Positions 1 to 10,042 of a DNA stretch of 64,000 nt are shown here, one piece after another (the stretch's first letter is position 1; each line of letters begins with the position of its first letter). Made by a program: the position numbers and the translations under genes. Source of the stretch: Blastomyces gilchristii SLH14081 (Eukaryota > Ascomycota > Eurotiomycetes > Onygenales > Ajellomycetaceae); assembly GCF_000003855.2 (NCBI RefSeq), contig NW_003101680.1, positions 4,929,063 to 4,993,062 on the forward strand. The letters are read 5' to 3'. The notes beneath the pieces were generated by a model. The model did no database searches and was not told the DNA's origin. It was given only the letters and a program-made list of their open reading frames with translations.

Positions 1-1013
1 CAGTTTCTCCTTGTTGTACAGCAATTCTTCTCGAGTTTCTGTCGCGTATTCGGCGTTGGGGGCTGTTTTTGATGGAAAAAAGAGTTAGTTAACTGTGACT
101 TCTCTTTTACCCTTTGATTATCAAATTTTTTTTTTCGGGGTTGGTGAATCATGGAATCCCGGATATCCCGGATATATATATATATATATATATTATATCG
201 TTTCTCGGTTTGAGGGGCGTAGGCTACGTTAAGGGGGAGAATATACTCACACTCAACAATAGCATCGACAGGGCAGCTCTCCTGGCAGAAGCCACAGTAT
301 ATACATTTTGTCATATCAATATCATAGCGGGTGGTCCGTCTGCTTCCGTCCTCGCGCTCTTCGGCCTCGATCGTGATGGCAAGGGCGGGGCAGATGGCCT
401 CGCATAGTTTGCAGGCAATACAGCGTTCTTCGCCTGAAGGATATCGGCGTAGCGCGTGCTCACCGCGGAATCTGGGGGAGATGGGACCTTTTTCGAATGG
501 GTAGAAGATGGTATATCTACAGGAGGGTTAGCGCGATATATCTCTTTGGCTTTATCCGGGGAGTTTTGAATTAAGAAATCCTTAAGTTATTCCCAACGGG
601 GATATGATGATGAATAGTCATGTAATAAATAGAGTCCCCAGGAAATTAAATATACATATATATCAGGGCAGAGATATATAGTGCATAGAAGGTTATACAT
701 ACGGTGGTCTGAAGAATTGCTCCAACACAACATACATGCCCCGAAGCATCTCCGCCAAGAGGAAGTATTTTCCGGCTTTATCGAGAGCGGATTCATTGTC
801 CTGGTCCCAGGCCTTGGGAGGCGGGAGACGGAAGCCTTGTCGAGGAGGGCCAGCAGGGCTAGCAGATCGAGGGGACGAGGTCGAAAAGGCGAACGCAGGA
901 ATCAGGACGCTGGCCGTCGTGGGCCGAAGAAGGGAGGAGTGCTGGGAGGATATCTGTGCGAGGGCTGGCCGTCTGTAGGCCAGAAGCCTGGAGACAGCCT
1001 TTGTAGAAGCCAT
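1..1013 (-). CDS. NDUFS8: NADH:ubiquinone oxidoreductase 23 kDa Fe-S subunit (TYKY/NDUFS8 family), mitochondrial, 3' end cut by window
   Basis: Subunit of the peripheral arm of respiratory complex I that carries two [4Fe-4S] clusters (N6a, N6b) on the electron path to ubiquinone. Three exons fit: 703-1013, 251-516 and 1-62 (complement), joined at donors GTATGT and GTGAGT. The start ATG at 1013 gives a basic, Ser/Arg-rich leader typical of a mitochondrial presequence. Exon 2 encodes two complete ferredoxin motifs, [12 protein letters not shown] (Cys 136, 139, 142, 146) and [12 protein letters not shown] (Cys 175, 178, 181, 185). Exon 3 ends in the conserved [13 protein letters not shown] run, so only about a dozen C-terminal residues should lie beyond the edge. 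An upstream in-frame start at 1190 exists but would place unrelated sequence before the presequence. It is divergent from the acyl carrier protein gene. Confidence 0.95.
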
Positions 1014-1380
1014 TGTGCTAGCAGACGGCTGTGTATGGCGTTCGATAGATACCGGAGCGCTGGGAAATGGAATGGCGACTGGGATGCAATAGCTGATGTC
1101 TTTCGACTCTTCCCCGATGTTTTGGCGAGTGGATTTTCGGTCATTGTGTTCTGCCGGCCCGTGATTGGCTGGGCGGTGGTTGGCGTGCAAAACCCGAAGA
1201 ACACGGAGAAAGAATCAGTTTGACATTCGATCAACCACCTAAATAAATATCAACATCCAGCCTGGGAACCGCCTACTCTTTGCTCTCTCTCTCCAACCCC
1301 CTCGCATCCAACTCAACCTGTGCCATTATCATTACCTACCTTTACTTTAATTACCCCGTATACACGCCCTCCCTTCCACC
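1014..1380. promoter_or_regulatory. Shared divergent promoter region of two complex I-linked genes
   Basis: The 367 bp between the start codons of the 23 kDa subunit gene (minus) and the mitochondrial acyl carrier protein gene (plus) must hold both promoters and both 5' UTRs. It has C/T-rich stretches near 1275-1320 on the plus strand and no clear TATA box. Shared regulation is inference from the arrangement. Confidence 0.6.
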
Positions 1381-2295
1381 ATGTTCCGTTCCGCCATAGC
1401 CCGGTCGCTGCGCGCTGCCTCTTCCGTTCCTCGCACCATCAGACCCTCCGGAGCCTCTTTCCAGGTTTCCAGGAGCCCGCTCTCTGCCGCCCGCGCAACC
1501 CAGTTCCAATTCTCCCCATGCTTTACCTGCCAGGCCATCAGATCATACTCTGCGCCTGCTGGCCTAACGCAGTCTGAGATTGAGGGCAGAATAGTCGATC
1601 TGCTGAAGAACTTTGACAAGGTATGTGGTATCAAGTTTTCTTTTCTTTTCTTTTTCTTTTTCTTTTTCTTTTGCCCTTTTATTGTCTATTTCTCTACTGC
1701 AAAATATATATCCTACAATAGCGATTTACTCACGCGCAATTTACAGGTTTCGGATCCATCCAAGGTATGAATGATATATATGTTGCTTCTCCCAATGCAT
1801 TGATGTGGGATTGATATAAGATACTTACAATGGTCGGTGTGTGAAGATCACGAGCACCTCGCACTTCTCAAATGATTTGGGATTGGACAGCTTGGACACC
1901 GTCGAGGTTGTGATGGCCATTGAGGAGGTAAGCTGTCTATCTATATTACTCACAGGAGATAAAATTGGCATGGTGCATTATGTTTGCTAACTCGCGCGCT
2001 CGACAAAACAGGAATTCAGCATCGAAATTCCAGATAAGGAAGCCGATGCCATTCACAGCAGTACGTTACCTCCTGCTATATATCCATAAACTATCCGGAT
2101 TCCCCGTAATATCAAGCTGGGATATGGACGCTTTACTAACTAACCAATAATAGTTGACCAAGCTGTTAGCTATATCCAGTCTCAACCTGATGGTATGTTA
2201 TCACCACTACACTCTTGTTCTATAGAGATGCACCATATATATCCAATGTGAAGAGTCTATGACCTCTGCTAACTTGACTATCTGCAGCCCACTAA
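1381..2295 (+). CDS. ACP1: Mitochondrial acyl carrier protein (complex I ACP subunit)
   Basis: Carries the growing acyl chain of mitochondrial type II fatty-acid synthesis (lipoate precursor) and, in fungi with complex I, is also an accessory subunit of that complex. Six exons give 144 aa: 1381-1620, 1747-1764, 1847-1927, 2012-2060, 2154-2192 and 2288-2295. The first about 55 residues are an Arg/Ser/Ala-rich mitochondrial presequence. The phosphopantetheine site is DLGLDSLD, with Ser101 as the attachment residue. The protein ends in QPDAH, a usual fungal ending. Exon 2 is a microexon of 18 nt (VSDPSK) and the last exon has only 8 nt. Intron 1 contains a T-rich (CTTTT)n run near 1640-1675. Intron 2 ends in AAG instead of the usual YAG. 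The family assignment is very secure. Confidence 0.95.
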
Positions 2296-3801
2296 ACGTA
2301 TACACCCCCAATGATCAGCGAGAGGATGGAGCGACTCTAGATATGCTTGCAGCGCCGTGGATCTATATAGTATCGTTGCACTCAGCGCTGGGGGAGGGGA
2401 TGCAAGCAGTATTCTAAGGGAGGAGGGTGTGCGATTCCATCTATTAAAAAAAGAAGAGGGAAACCCGTTACGTTTCCTGTTCCCATTCCTCATTTGCCAT
2501 ATCGTGTACTGTACATCAATCATCACTTTTTTTTATTCTGTCTCTTTTTTCTTTCTCCTTCTTTGCCGGCCTATAATTGTATGGAATTCTGTGTGAAAAG
2601 CTAGAAGCGCCCCCCGCCTGCGCCAAGAGTGTATGTATTCGTGTAAAAAAAAAAAAAAAAGGATTGTAAAAAGAAGAAACGAAACGGAACTGAACCACCT
2701 ACCACCCATTATAAAATAGAAAAAATATATCAGCAGCGCTCGGCATCAATACTCGCCTTCCCAAAGCAACGATAGTGGTTAATCACTAAATGAAAATAGA
2801 ACGCCTTTAGAATAGCAATGCCGATATATAGCCGCTGCGAGGACAGATCTACTTCAGTAATTCTCCTCATGAGTGCTTCCACCCCCGATGGGATTGAGAG
2901 ATTGATGAAGCAGCTACATCGCGTCAACCAACTTCACCAATATGTTCGTTTCATGGCTCATGCGGTATTGAGCAGTCTGCAACTTTGACTTCAGATATAG
3001 ATAGATGGATGTGGAGATGATACATATATTGTATATATATGTATATGTATAATAGGTCAACTGGTCGGCGAAAAACTGGTATACCAGATCTATTTTAGTG
3101 AAAGAAACTTGGATATTCTCAGTTAAATTTTATAGTCAGCGTCCATATATATATAAAATAAAGCAATAATTAATGGTAAGAGCAATAAATAACAATAGAA
3201 CATTTTAACCCCATTCTCCCGCCCTCTCCCTGCCAAGACCCGCTGGCCCAACCCCAACGCGCCCATCCATCCCCCAAGGCAGGTAGGGCAGGCAGAACAG
3301 AACAGCCAAACCAACCCCATCCGAACAAACAAACAACGAACTCTCCAACCTTCCACCGCCGCTGGCCCCCTAAATAACTCTAGCTGTTACATCCCACCAC
3401 TATATCCATCCCGTACTCCAATTGATCGGGATCTGCTTCTCGTCACCTGGCGCTGCTCCGCAGTATCTGTGCCCTGGGAGTCGCAATCCAGACCTGACCC
3501 AGTCCACTAAAAATACAATTTTGCTCGGGCTGAACTTCATCACTCTCGCTCGCTCTCTCCTGAGAGAACGTAAATATAAAATATACCGACTATCACTTCG
3601 CCTTAGGTCCCTCGCCAAAATCCTATGCTTCACACATCTATCAACTTCTAAGCTTCCTTCCCTCTCTCCCTCCCTCCCTCCCTCCCTCCGTCCCTCCCTC
3701 CGTCCGCCTAACCTCTCTACCTCTCTCCGTCCGGATACTCTTACGACCAACGCCCTAACCTGACCCAACCGTTGCCCTCGACCCACTCTGCCCTCCCTCC
3801 C
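2296..3801. other. Intergenic, about 1.5 kb; 3' UTR of ACP gene and 5' region of VPS74 gene
   Basis: No gene seen. It has A tracts (for example 2645-2660), TA-rich microsatellite bits near 3030-3050, and a pyrimidine tract of CCTC/CCGT repeats at 3655-3730 just before the VPS74 start, typical of strong fungal promoters. Short open frames here look non-coding. Confidence 0.6.
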
Positions 3802-5282
3802 ATGGCTTCTGCCGGTGGTCTGACCCGCCGTCGCGGAGGTGTACGTTCCAACACAGATGATATCAACAATACCAATGATAGCAGCCGCGTCGCCTCCCCA
3901 TCTCGCCTAAACGGCTCTGGTAGTTTCGACAGCCGCGTGCCAGAGACATCGTTCACCTCCAGCGGCCAAAATGGCGGCCATAAAATTGCCTTTGATCCCC
4001 GTGATATTAGTGAGAGTGATGAGAGGAATAAACAGCCGAAACTTACGTTGATGGAGGAGGTGTTGTTGATGGGGTTGAAAGACAAGCAGGTATGTTTTTG
4101 TGTGTTTGTGTGTGTTTCTGTTTGGGGATTTGTCGTCCCCTTCACGAAGTTAGCGGCTCTCGATCCCTTTCTTAAGGCCCAACTGTACGATTGGATCCTG
4201 TTGCGTGGTCGTATGTCATAGTAGCTGACCTTGGAGCTGTTATCATATTTTTCCTTCTGGTTTACTTAGGGATACCTATCTTTCTGGAACGAGAACATTT
4301 CATACGCTCTACGAGGATGCATCGTTATCGAATTAGCTTTCCGCGGCCGCATTAGCATGCAAAAGGATTCGTCGAGGAGACGCTTCCCGCTTGCCGACCG
4401 GGTAATCGAGGTTATCGACGACACGCTGACTGGAGAGGTCTTGCTGGACGAGACTCTGAAAATGATGAAGTCGAGTGAAAAGATGAGCGTTAGCTCCTGG
4501 ATTGATCTCCTAAGTGGTACGGTCATATATTTCCCCATAACTATGCAGGCGAAATCACCATCAAAGGAAGCCGGGAATATGTGGAAAAAAAAATTAAAAA
4601 TTAAAAATAAATGAACTAATAGGTGTTTAAAATAGGTGAAACCTGGAACCTTATGAAAATCGGCTACCAACTGAAGCAAGTCAGAGAACGGCTGGCAAAG
4701 GGCTTAGTGGACAAGGGTATCCTCCGAACGGAGAAGCGCAACTTCCTTCTCTTCGACATGGCCACCCACCCCGTTGCAGATACCGGCGCCAAGGACGAAA
4801 TCCACAAAAGAGTCCGGAACATCTGCAGCAGTCGCACCGTTATCCTCAACCCGAACCAGTTCTTGCCTGAAGATATTGAGTTTAGATACCTGCGCACTGT
4901 CACGATGGTTTGTGCGGCTTATGCTGCCAACGTGCTTGAAAATGCCCTAGTGACCATGGGCCACGAGGCGCGGGAGAGGGCTTTCGCGCAGGTAGACGAG
5001 CTGTTGTCTGAATATTCACAATGGCCGTTTGCGCGGCGGACAGGTGGTGCGCAGGGAATTGGAGCGAATTTAGCCCAAGCGGTTAACGAGGAAGTGGAGA
5101 AGGCGAAGGATAGGGAGCTTCAACTAGAGGTACGTTGGAAGCAAAAATCATTATATTTCTTCGTTGGACACCGTGCAGTTTCTGTCTAATTAAGTATTTA
5201 TGAATGTGGCTAATTTAACGATTCGATACAGGTGGTGGCGGCGTGTTTGAACGTATTTACTCGTCTGGATTCCCTTCTCTGA
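3802..5282 (+). CDS. VPS74: VPS74 / GOLPH3 family Golgi PI4P-binding protein
   Basis: Peripheral Golgi protein that binds phosphatidylinositol 4-phosphate and retains glycosyltransferases in the Golgi by bridging their cytosolic tails to COPI. Four exons give 359 aa: 3802-4089, 4270-4516, 4636-5129 and 5232-5282. The N-terminus has the basic TRRRGG motif (COPI-interaction region in the family). The GPP34 domain follows from about residue 80, with [15 protein letters not shown] (Trp and Arg of the PI4P pocket), [13 protein letters not shown], and the hydrophobic C-terminal tail ending FTRLDSLL. Length is close to yeast Vps74 (345 aa). An in-frame ATG at 3772 would add 10 residues. I prefer 3802 because homologues begin just before TRRR. 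The 5' UTR has a long pyrimidine tract. Confidence 0.95.
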
Positions 5283-6413
5283 GCGATCGCAACCATTTGT
5301 TTCAATCCTTATTTCCCCATATATTCGATAATGTGTCACCATTCTTTCCACGCGCGACCTATTTCATCCACGCATCCATCTCATCCACAGCCATTCCTGC
5401 GCTATGTAGCTACCCGGGCTCTCTCTAACTTTCTCTCCGATTATATTACCCTCTTCTACATCGGTCTCTACACTCAGGCCCTTTCAATACTTTTCTATCT
5501 CATGATGAAAACTGGGGAGGTTGGGGAAAGGAGACGCAAAACGGAAATTTGTAAAAAGCGGGAACAAAAAATTATCTCTTTTCATGGCAGTGAAAACTTA
5601 TTGTCTGGATCTTCCTCTTCTCAGTCATATTTGTTACGTACTTCTCTAAGCCTGCTTCTCTCATCTTCCATATTTCATATATTTCTTTTTGCAGCTCTCT
5701 TCTTCAGTTCCTCGCGCCTGGTCAGCCTCCCGCTTCGATACCGGATTCCTTTTCCTTCTTGCTTATTTTTTTGTCTTTAATATCGCCTGCTTTTATTAAT
5801 CAGATTCTTTATGTTGTCTCGTCCGGCAATCCCGCTTACACAAACCGTCTTGTTTCCCGGCTCCATGCCCCCCACTTTATCCGTGCTTTTTTACCTCAGA
5901 CGAATCATGGGGTTATTTCTTTACACGCCCAAGCGGGCCTTCTGGAAGAGCGAGGAAATGAGCTATCTATGTACGAGAACCTCAAATGGGGCTTGAAACT
6001 GTTGGGATTGAAATGAATAGGTTATATCTAGCGTGGTTCTTTTCCTTGTCTATTTCTTCGTCATCCTGTGTGCTCTATTCCCTTTTTCTTTAGTTTGCTG
6101 CTATCATGTCTTCTGTCATAAGCCTTTTTTTTCTATCCCCCTCGATGTTATTTATATTTAGTATTTAGTCCTCCCTTTTATTCTATTGTTACTATTATTG
6201 TTACCATGTCTCCCTCCATCTGGCCTCGTACAATCCCCAACGCTGTTCATCCTCTATAGATGATGTGTGATGATTAGAGTCAAGTTGACATTGCTCAGAC
6301 ATAGCTATGGCTTTAAACCGACATACAGCATTCTTTCATTTCCGTTATTTCACGATGACAGCTTCCCCCCGCCCTCTCCCATGTACTGTATGCCAAAACC
6401 AACCCAAGCACGC
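5283..6413. other. Intergenic, about 1.1 kb, between convergent VPS74 and reductase genes
   Basis: Probably the two 3' UTRs. It is T-rich and pyrimidine-rich on the plus strand. Overlapping open frames at 5331-6016 are low-complexity Ser/Leu/Phe strings without recognisable family features, and I do not call them genes. Confidence 0.5.
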
Positions 6414-6816
6414 CTACCTATCGTAACAATTGACCCTCAAAACCACTTTGCCCCTCGATCTCCTGCTCTCCACCAACTCCATCGCCTCTCGCCCCTGATA
6501 CAGCTCCATCTCCTTCTCCACAAACGCCTTCAACTCCCCCTTCTCCACCAGCAACGAAATCTTCTCCAACTGCTCCCCGACCGGCCGAACAATGAAAAAC
6601 CGACTCCTCAGCCCCCTCTGCGCAATCGCATCCCTGACCCCCGCCCACTCGGGCTCCTGCTCAGGAACAGGCTGCGCAACACTAATAATAATCCCGCCAT
6701 CCCTGACAACAGCGGGATCATACGCCTGCCGCAGTGTCTGGCCCCCAATACAGTCCAGCACAAGATCCACAGGCTCCCAGGCGCGTTTCCGAAACGCCTC
6801 GGCGAGCCCTTCCTTC
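6414..6816 (-). CDS. C-terminal part of a medium-chain NAD(P)-dependent reductase (zinc-type alcohol dehydrogenase / quinone oxidoreductase family), partial
   Basis: The frame is open from the assembly gap at 6816 to a stop at 6414. It encodes the second half of the Rossmann domain and the C-terminus. The segment VDLVLDCIGGQTL is the typical nucleotide-fold strand before the Gly-rich turn, and GGIIISVAQP follows. The ending (LVEKGELKAFVEK, then YQGREAMELVESRRSRGKVVLRV) is the hallmark C-terminal helix-strand of this family. The substrate cannot be told. The N-terminal two thirds lie in the gap or are lost: beyond the gap the sequence becomes AT-rich and only a short GC-rich coding-like stub (7636-7740) follows. 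The gene may be split by a transposon. Function in this strain is therefore uncertain. Confidence 0.8.
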
Positions 6817-7459
6817 NNNNNNNNNNNNNNNNNNNNNNNNNNNNNNNNNNNNNNNNNNNNNNNNNNNNNNNNNNNNNNNNNNNNNNNNNNNNNNNNNNNN
6901 NNNNNNNNNNNNNNNNNNNNNNNNNNNNNNNNNNNNNNNNNNNNNNNNNNNNNNNNNNNNNNNNNNNNNNNNNNNNNNNNNNNNNNNNNNNNNNNNNNNN
7001 NNNNNNNNNNNNNNNNNNNNNNNNNNNNNNNNNNNNNNNNNNNNNNNNNNNNNNNNNNNNNNNNNNNNNNNNNNNNNNNNNNNNNNNNNNNNNNNNNNNN
7101 NNNNNNNNNNNNNNNNNNNNNNNNNNNNNNNNNNNNNNNNNNNNNNNNNNNNNNNNNNNNNNNNNNNNNNNNNNNNNNNNNNNNNNNNNNNNNNNNNNNN
7201 NNNNNNNNNNNNNNNNNNNNNNNNNNNNNNNNNNNNNNNNNNNNNNNNNNNNNNNNNNNNNNNNNNNNNNNNNNNNNNNNNNNNNNNNNNNNNNNNNNNN
7301 NNNNNNNNNNNNNNNNNNNNNNNNNNNNNNNNNNNNNNNNNNNNNNNNNNNNNNNNNNNNNNNNNNNNNNNNNNNNNNNNNNNNNNNNNNNNNNNNNNNN
7401 NNNNNNNNNNNNNNNNNNNNNNNNNNNNNNNNNNNNNNNNNNNNNNNNNNNNNNNNNNN
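6817..7459. other. Assembly gap (643 N)
   Basis: A run of 643 undetermined bases. It sits between a truncated reductase frame and AT-rich sequence that resembles mutated repeat DNA, so the gap is probably caused by a repeat. Open frames called across it are artefacts. Confidence 0.98.
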
Positions 7460-7635
7460 CTATTAGTAATTCTCTTTATTCAGTGAATAAATGAAAAGAT
7501 AGAAAACCAGTTGTTCTACAATTGACACTGTGTCTCAGTTGTTCATAATATTCAAATAGCAAAGCATGAAGATCTGTCTCAACTGCAGTTTTCATTGATA
7601 TAAAAGAATCATTTGATCATGATTCAAAGTTCAAG
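7460..7635. mobile_element. AT-rich repeat-like segment next to gap (possible transposon end)
   Basis: About 175 bp of AT-rich sequence with almost no CG dinucleotides, resembling in composition the mutated retroelements elsewhere in the window. It lies abruptly against GC-rich coding-like DNA at about 7636. No terminal repeat or domain could be identified because the other end is in the gap. Confidence 0.4.
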
Positions 7636-7740
7636 TTAATTCAGAGAGGGCGGGAGGGGCATGTAGAGGGCGGGGATTTTGGGGGGGATGTTGTCTTGCT
7701 CGGCGAGGGTGGTGGTGTGGGTTCGCGGGGTTTGGTCCAT
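7636..7740 (-). pseudogene. Possible N-terminal stub of the interrupted reductase gene
   Basis: On the minus strand an ATG at 7740 opens a 34-codon GC-rich frame rich in Pro and Thr (beginning MDQTPRTHTTTLAEQ) that stops exactly where the sequence turns AT-rich. Orientation agrees with the reductase remnant at 6414-6816. It could be the first exon of that gene cut by an insertion, but the fragment is too short to be recognised by itself. Confidence 0.35.
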
Positions 7741-8764
7741 GGTGAGGAGGGCGGGGTGTTTTGTATATTTATTCATTATTTTCCAAGGGAAGGGTGAGTT
7801 TGGTTAAGCTAGGAGCAAAGGGGCGAATGCAGGAGGTAGAATCGAGGGCAGTAGTATGGTATATATCGCATTGATTATCCTCCCTCTCACTCAAGAATTA
7901 TATTAAACAGCAGATTAAAAAAGATTAAATATATAATCATCGAAGCAATCCGTACGGAGTAGATTGAGGAGGATAGCCGCCAAGCCCTATATACTGGAAG
8001 TTGCTGCCAGGCTTGTGACGTCAATATCAATACGGGATTTAGCTGGTGGGCTATATAGAGTGTGTCGCAAAATAAAACCTTTAGTTATCCCGAACTCCCC
8101 CTCCGTGGAAAATATAGACACTGTTCGCTCGGGATGGCTAAGAAAAAATTGATCAATGGTTACGGAAATATTCCGTTCGGTGAATGCAAGTTTCTTTCTC
8201 AATTCATTTATAAATTATAAATCAGCACATTGCATTCTCTCACACACATGTTCGGCGGGACACCAAGTTTAGTTCCGCCGCTCCCCTCCTCACGAACTCT
8301 GGGATGGGCAGTAGTTTGTGCCGTATAGATATCTAGATATACATACATACCTAAGAAGTAAACGAAAAAAAGCGAAAACGAAAATAAAAATGAAAATAAA
8401 AACGAAGAAATACAGAAACAAATGCGACAAGGGGTATATGGACATTAAGGCGAGTCAAAGACGACACACTATAAAATAGGAAATGGAGGTAAAAGGAACA
8501 CTTAACCCGAAATAAAAAACAGCGTCCGGTGTAATGTATGAAAAGGCTGTTGGCTCCGTAGCGAATGGAGAGAAGACAGGAGAAATCAAGAAGAAAGGAA
8601 AAAGATAAAGAAACCGACTAGAAAAACGCCGTCGTCGCGAAAATTCCCGCCCAACCCCAATACCGATGGCAATGAATCAACGAAACCAGCCCGTAAAATC
8701 ATCAAAGAGCCGGAAAAAAAAAAAAGAAGCCGAAGAACAAACCAGCCAGCTACCTAACCCCCAT
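7741..8764. other. Intergenic, about 1 kb
   Basis: No gene recognised. It contains a TCCGTACGGA palindrome at 7949-7958, A-rich low-complexity stretches around 8360-8420, and the presumed 3' UTR of the downstream minus-strand phosphatase gene. Confidence 0.5.
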
Positions 8765-10042
8765 TTACTCTCCCCGCTGCAACATATCAACCTCCTGATA
8801 GAGATGCTCCGGATCGTTAAAAACCCTCCACACATCATCAGGCACGCCCTCAAACGCCTTCAGAAAGCGCTTCTCCTTATTCTTCTCCTCCATGTTCCCC
8901 ACATCCATGACTCGCCGGATATATATGGCGCGCACCCACTCTTTATGCCTGTGGTAGATCTCCGCATACGCCTCCGGGTCGCTTTGCGTTGAGTCGCCGA
9001 TGCAGATGACCTTCCGTTTCGGGAACCAGCGGTACAGCTTCTCCATGCGGTCGACTTTGTACGCCTGTGTCCCCTTCGTGAAGGATTTCAGGAGCCCGCT
9101 GAGGTCCATCCAGGATTTATCGCGTAGGATAAGCGTGCCGTGTGGGTACTCTTCGCGGAGGAAGGATCGGAGGAATGGGTATAGATTGTATGGTGACGCG
9201 GAGAGGTAGAACCAGGTGGGCTTGAGTTCTTTCTCGATATATTTGTAGAGACGGGGCATGCCGGTGATGGAGCGTGGTTCCTCCACAAAGGTGGTGCGCA
9301 GGATGCCGACGGCGTCGCTGGTCTGGGTGTACTTGACGGTGTCGTCGACGTCGGAGATCATCAGCCAGCCGGTCGGGGAGGCAAATTCGGTATCCATCGA
9401 CACCTTGTGGTCCCAGTGTCTTAATGAGGGGTGGGTAACAGTTCCATCGACGATGTCAGACCCGCCGATCCGGACTATCTGGGAGATGATACCGTGGCTA
9501 TTGGACGGGTTTAGCTTCCGTTTGACGATAGTGTGGCGCGTGAGTGGTATATCCAGGCTTATGGAGCGGGCTGGGGCTATAGAATCAACAAACGGCTGTA
9601 CTCGCTCAGTCATGCGCTCGCGAACTTCTTTTTTATTCAGCCCAAAGTCCCCATCTAGCCCGATGGCGTCCGCTATAGTCGCGACGAACTTGCCAACCTC
9701 CTCACGACCGCGCTTGATGAAGATGCATGCGACTATCTCCACCTGCCATGGCTGATTTCTGTTGTGGAATCTGCCGCCCGGCGATCTGTAGGCGGTGTTA
9801 TCTAGGAGCCATACCCTGTGCTGCTCAGGGTTCGCAGGTTGAACTAGAGGGTTTCCTCGTCCCAGCAACGAAGCAACGATTCCTAAGAGAGGTGTTAAAT
9901 GCAGGGGAGCGCGAATGGAAAGGGTATTCTCGACACGATCGAAGTTGCCTTTGGACCGAGTTTCTTGTTCTTGTGGCGTTTCTTTCTTACGCCGCGCCTG
10001 AGTAGGAAGCATAGTAGTAGCAGTGAATAGCAGAGGAGGCAC
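8765..10042 (-). CDS. App1-like phosphatidate phosphatase (DUF2183, HAD-type)
   Basis: Mg2+-dependent phosphatidate phosphatase family related to yeast App1, which dephosphorylates phosphatidate (and diacylglycerol pyrophosphate) at cortical actin patches. A single exon gives 425 aa. The catalytic domain runs from about residue 215 to 400. It has the HAD motif DVDDT (Asp231, Asp233, Thr235) within LMISDVDDTVKYT, then YLSASPYNLYP, a Lys in LILRDKSW, and the acidic motif GDSTQSDPEAYAEIY. An N-terminal region of about 200 residues holds the conserved FVDSIAPARSISLDIPLTRH stretch. A second ATG (residue 11) is possible. A hydrophobic segment near residues 46-60 may be a weak membrane anchor. The long Pro-rich C-terminal tail of yeast App1 is absent. 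The 5' side reaches into a GC-homopolymer region. Confidence 0.9.
   Translation of the reverse strand: MPPLLFTATTMLPTQARRKKETPQEQETRSKGNFDRVENTLSIRAPLHLTPLLGIVASLLGRGNPLVQPANPEQHRVWLLDNTAYRSPGGRFHNRNQPWQVEIVACIFIKRGREEVGKFVATIADAIGLDGDFGLNKKEVRERMTERVQPFVDSIAPARSISLDIPLTRHTIVKRKLNPSNSHGIISQIVRIGGSDIVDGTVTHPSLRHWDHKVSMDTEFASPTGWLMISDVDDTVKYTQTSDAVGILRTTFVEEPRSITGMPRLYKYIEKELKPTWFYLSASPYNLYPFLRSFLREEYPHGTLILRDKSWMDLSGLLKSFTKGTQAYKVDRMEKLYRWFPKRKVICIGDSTQSDPEAYAEIYHRHKEWVRAIYIRRVMDVGNMEEKNKEKRFLKAFEGVPDDVWRVFNDPEHLYQEVDMLQRGE

Noticed and set aside
681..1223. Plus-strand open frame of 180 codons
   Set aside because: Antisense to exon 1 of the complex I 23 kDa subunit gene, whose motifs and splice sites are clear.
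5331..6016. Open frames downstream of VPS74
   Set aside because: Low-complexity Ser/Leu/Phe content and no conserved block; VPS74 already ends properly at 5282, so this is most likely 3' UTR.
6267..7494. Long open frames spanning the N gap
   Set aside because: Open only because N was translated as X; the readable part is antisense to the reductase frame.
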